The position numbers were made by a program, and so were the translations under genes. Positions 63,270 through 64,000 of a stretch of 64,000 nucleotides of DNA are shown in pieces. Origin of the DNA: Engraulis encrasicolus (Eukaryota; Chordata; Actinopteri; Clupeiformes; Engraulidae); assembly GCF_034702125.1 (NCBI RefSeq), contig NC_085861.1, positions 2,764,796-2,828,795 on the forward strand, in the 5' to 3' direction. Position 1 is the first letter of the stretch, and each line of letters opens with the position of its first letter. The notes below the pieces were generated by a model that had not been told where the DNA came from, did not search any database, and was given only the letters and a program-made list of their open reading frames with translations.

Positions 63270-64000
63270 CACACCCTGTGCCACTAGTGGAACACTGTAA
63301 TAATCAATGGGAAATGTAACTACTGTAATACTGCAATAGTCCGGTTGGCGCGGCTCTGCGGCGACACGGACAACAGAGCTGCTGTTAACTTACTGAACGC
63401 AGGTCATTAACAACTACCATCCTGTAATGCCATGTATGTGGGTGGTGGGCTGTGGTGGATATGCACTTGAGTGTCTCTATGTATGTGTGTGTTTATTGTT
63501 GTTTTTGTTTCTTGTTTTGTTTTTTGGCGTCATGTGTATCTGTGTTGTGTGTGTGTGGCAGCTATGTGTGTCCAAGACAAATTTCCTTCGGGACTATTAA
63601 AAAGAATCTTGAATCTTGAATCTAGTGCACATGGCCTTTACTAATACATTACAACTTGGTCATTGCCATTCTGGTAACAGCTGTTTTATAACAGGGTTAA
63701 CACTGGGTTATACTGTGTTACTGGGTTATACTGGGTTACTGGGTTATACTGTGTTACTGGGTTATACTGGGTTAACACTACAAACACATTGTTTTCAAAA
63801 CATAGGCCTATACTACATCAAAAACAGAGAGCCATGGCTTTGGCACTGATTGCAATATTACTATTAGCCAGCAGAGGTCGCCAGACACTACAACATAGAC
63901 CCAAGAGGAAAGTGGAGTCCTTGCAATATCAATGGGTACATGCATTTCAGACTACAGCTTGATTCAGAAAAGGATGCATAGAAAGGTGACAGAATGGGAG
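63270..64000. other. Intron upstream of N6, no exon seen
   Basis: Contains a LINE-like 3' tail (ACAAATTTCCTTCGGGACTA near 63580), a GGGTTATACTG(G/T)GTTACT tandem repeat (63694-63775) and sequence similar to the intron at 55690-55740. The N7 exon is presumably further right. Confidence 0.6.

Overview
This window looks like teleost fish genomic DNA. It has long introns packed with DNA transposons, tRNA-headed SINEs, an L2-like LINE, a Tc1-like element and CA/GT microsatellites, and it shows no prokaryotic gene organisation. The main content is one vertebrate gene on the minus strand, running from beyond the right edge of the window to a stop codon at 7872-7874.

I reconstructed 41 coding exons (62742 down to 7872). 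Their phases join without a break: 6,527 nt, or 2,174 codons plus stop, from a phase-1 acceptor. They encode a long-type collagen VI alpha chain. In order it has six N-terminal von Willebrand A (vWA) domains (N6 to N1; N7 and the signal peptide are probably off-window), a triple helix of exactly 336 residues with a cysteine at helix position 50, a short Cys-containing hinge, vWA domains C1 and C2, an acidic linker, and two Kunitz (BPTI) domains. The lack of a fibronectin III domain argues against alpha-3. The best call is the teleost alpha-4(VI) type (col6a4 a or b); the paralogue assignment is inferred from architecture.

Layout: 1-7870 is downstream DNA with repeats, SINEs and one tRNA-Glu (TTC, minus). 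7.9-9.9 kb holds the two Kunitz exons; 10.2-11.9 kb a Tc1-like element; 12.3-15.0 kb the linker and C2; 16.1-17.6 kb C1 and the hinge. 17.6-36.9 kb holds 19 triple-helix exons among minisatellites and MITEs. 39.3-62.7 kb holds N1 to N6, with an L2-like reverse transcriptase at 44.4-46.3 kb and a 1.2-kb 15-bp satellite at 54.3-55.5 kb.

The most striking observation is in vWA domain N5. The 390-bp intron 58403-58792 is exactly one hAT-like element (382 bp) plus one 8-bp target-site duplication. The donor is made by the last G of the duplication and the first T of the terminal inverted repeat; the acceptor AG lies in the second duplication copy. Splicing restores the uninterrupted exon to the base. 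Without its introns this domain is 558 nt, the same as the intact single-exon N4. A second intron in the same domain is also bounded by an 8-bp direct repeat straddling both splice sites. This looks like transposon-made (introner-like) intron gain in a vertebrate gene. I counted about 19 hAT-like insertions with 8-bp or near-8-bp target duplications in the window, so the raw material is abundant.
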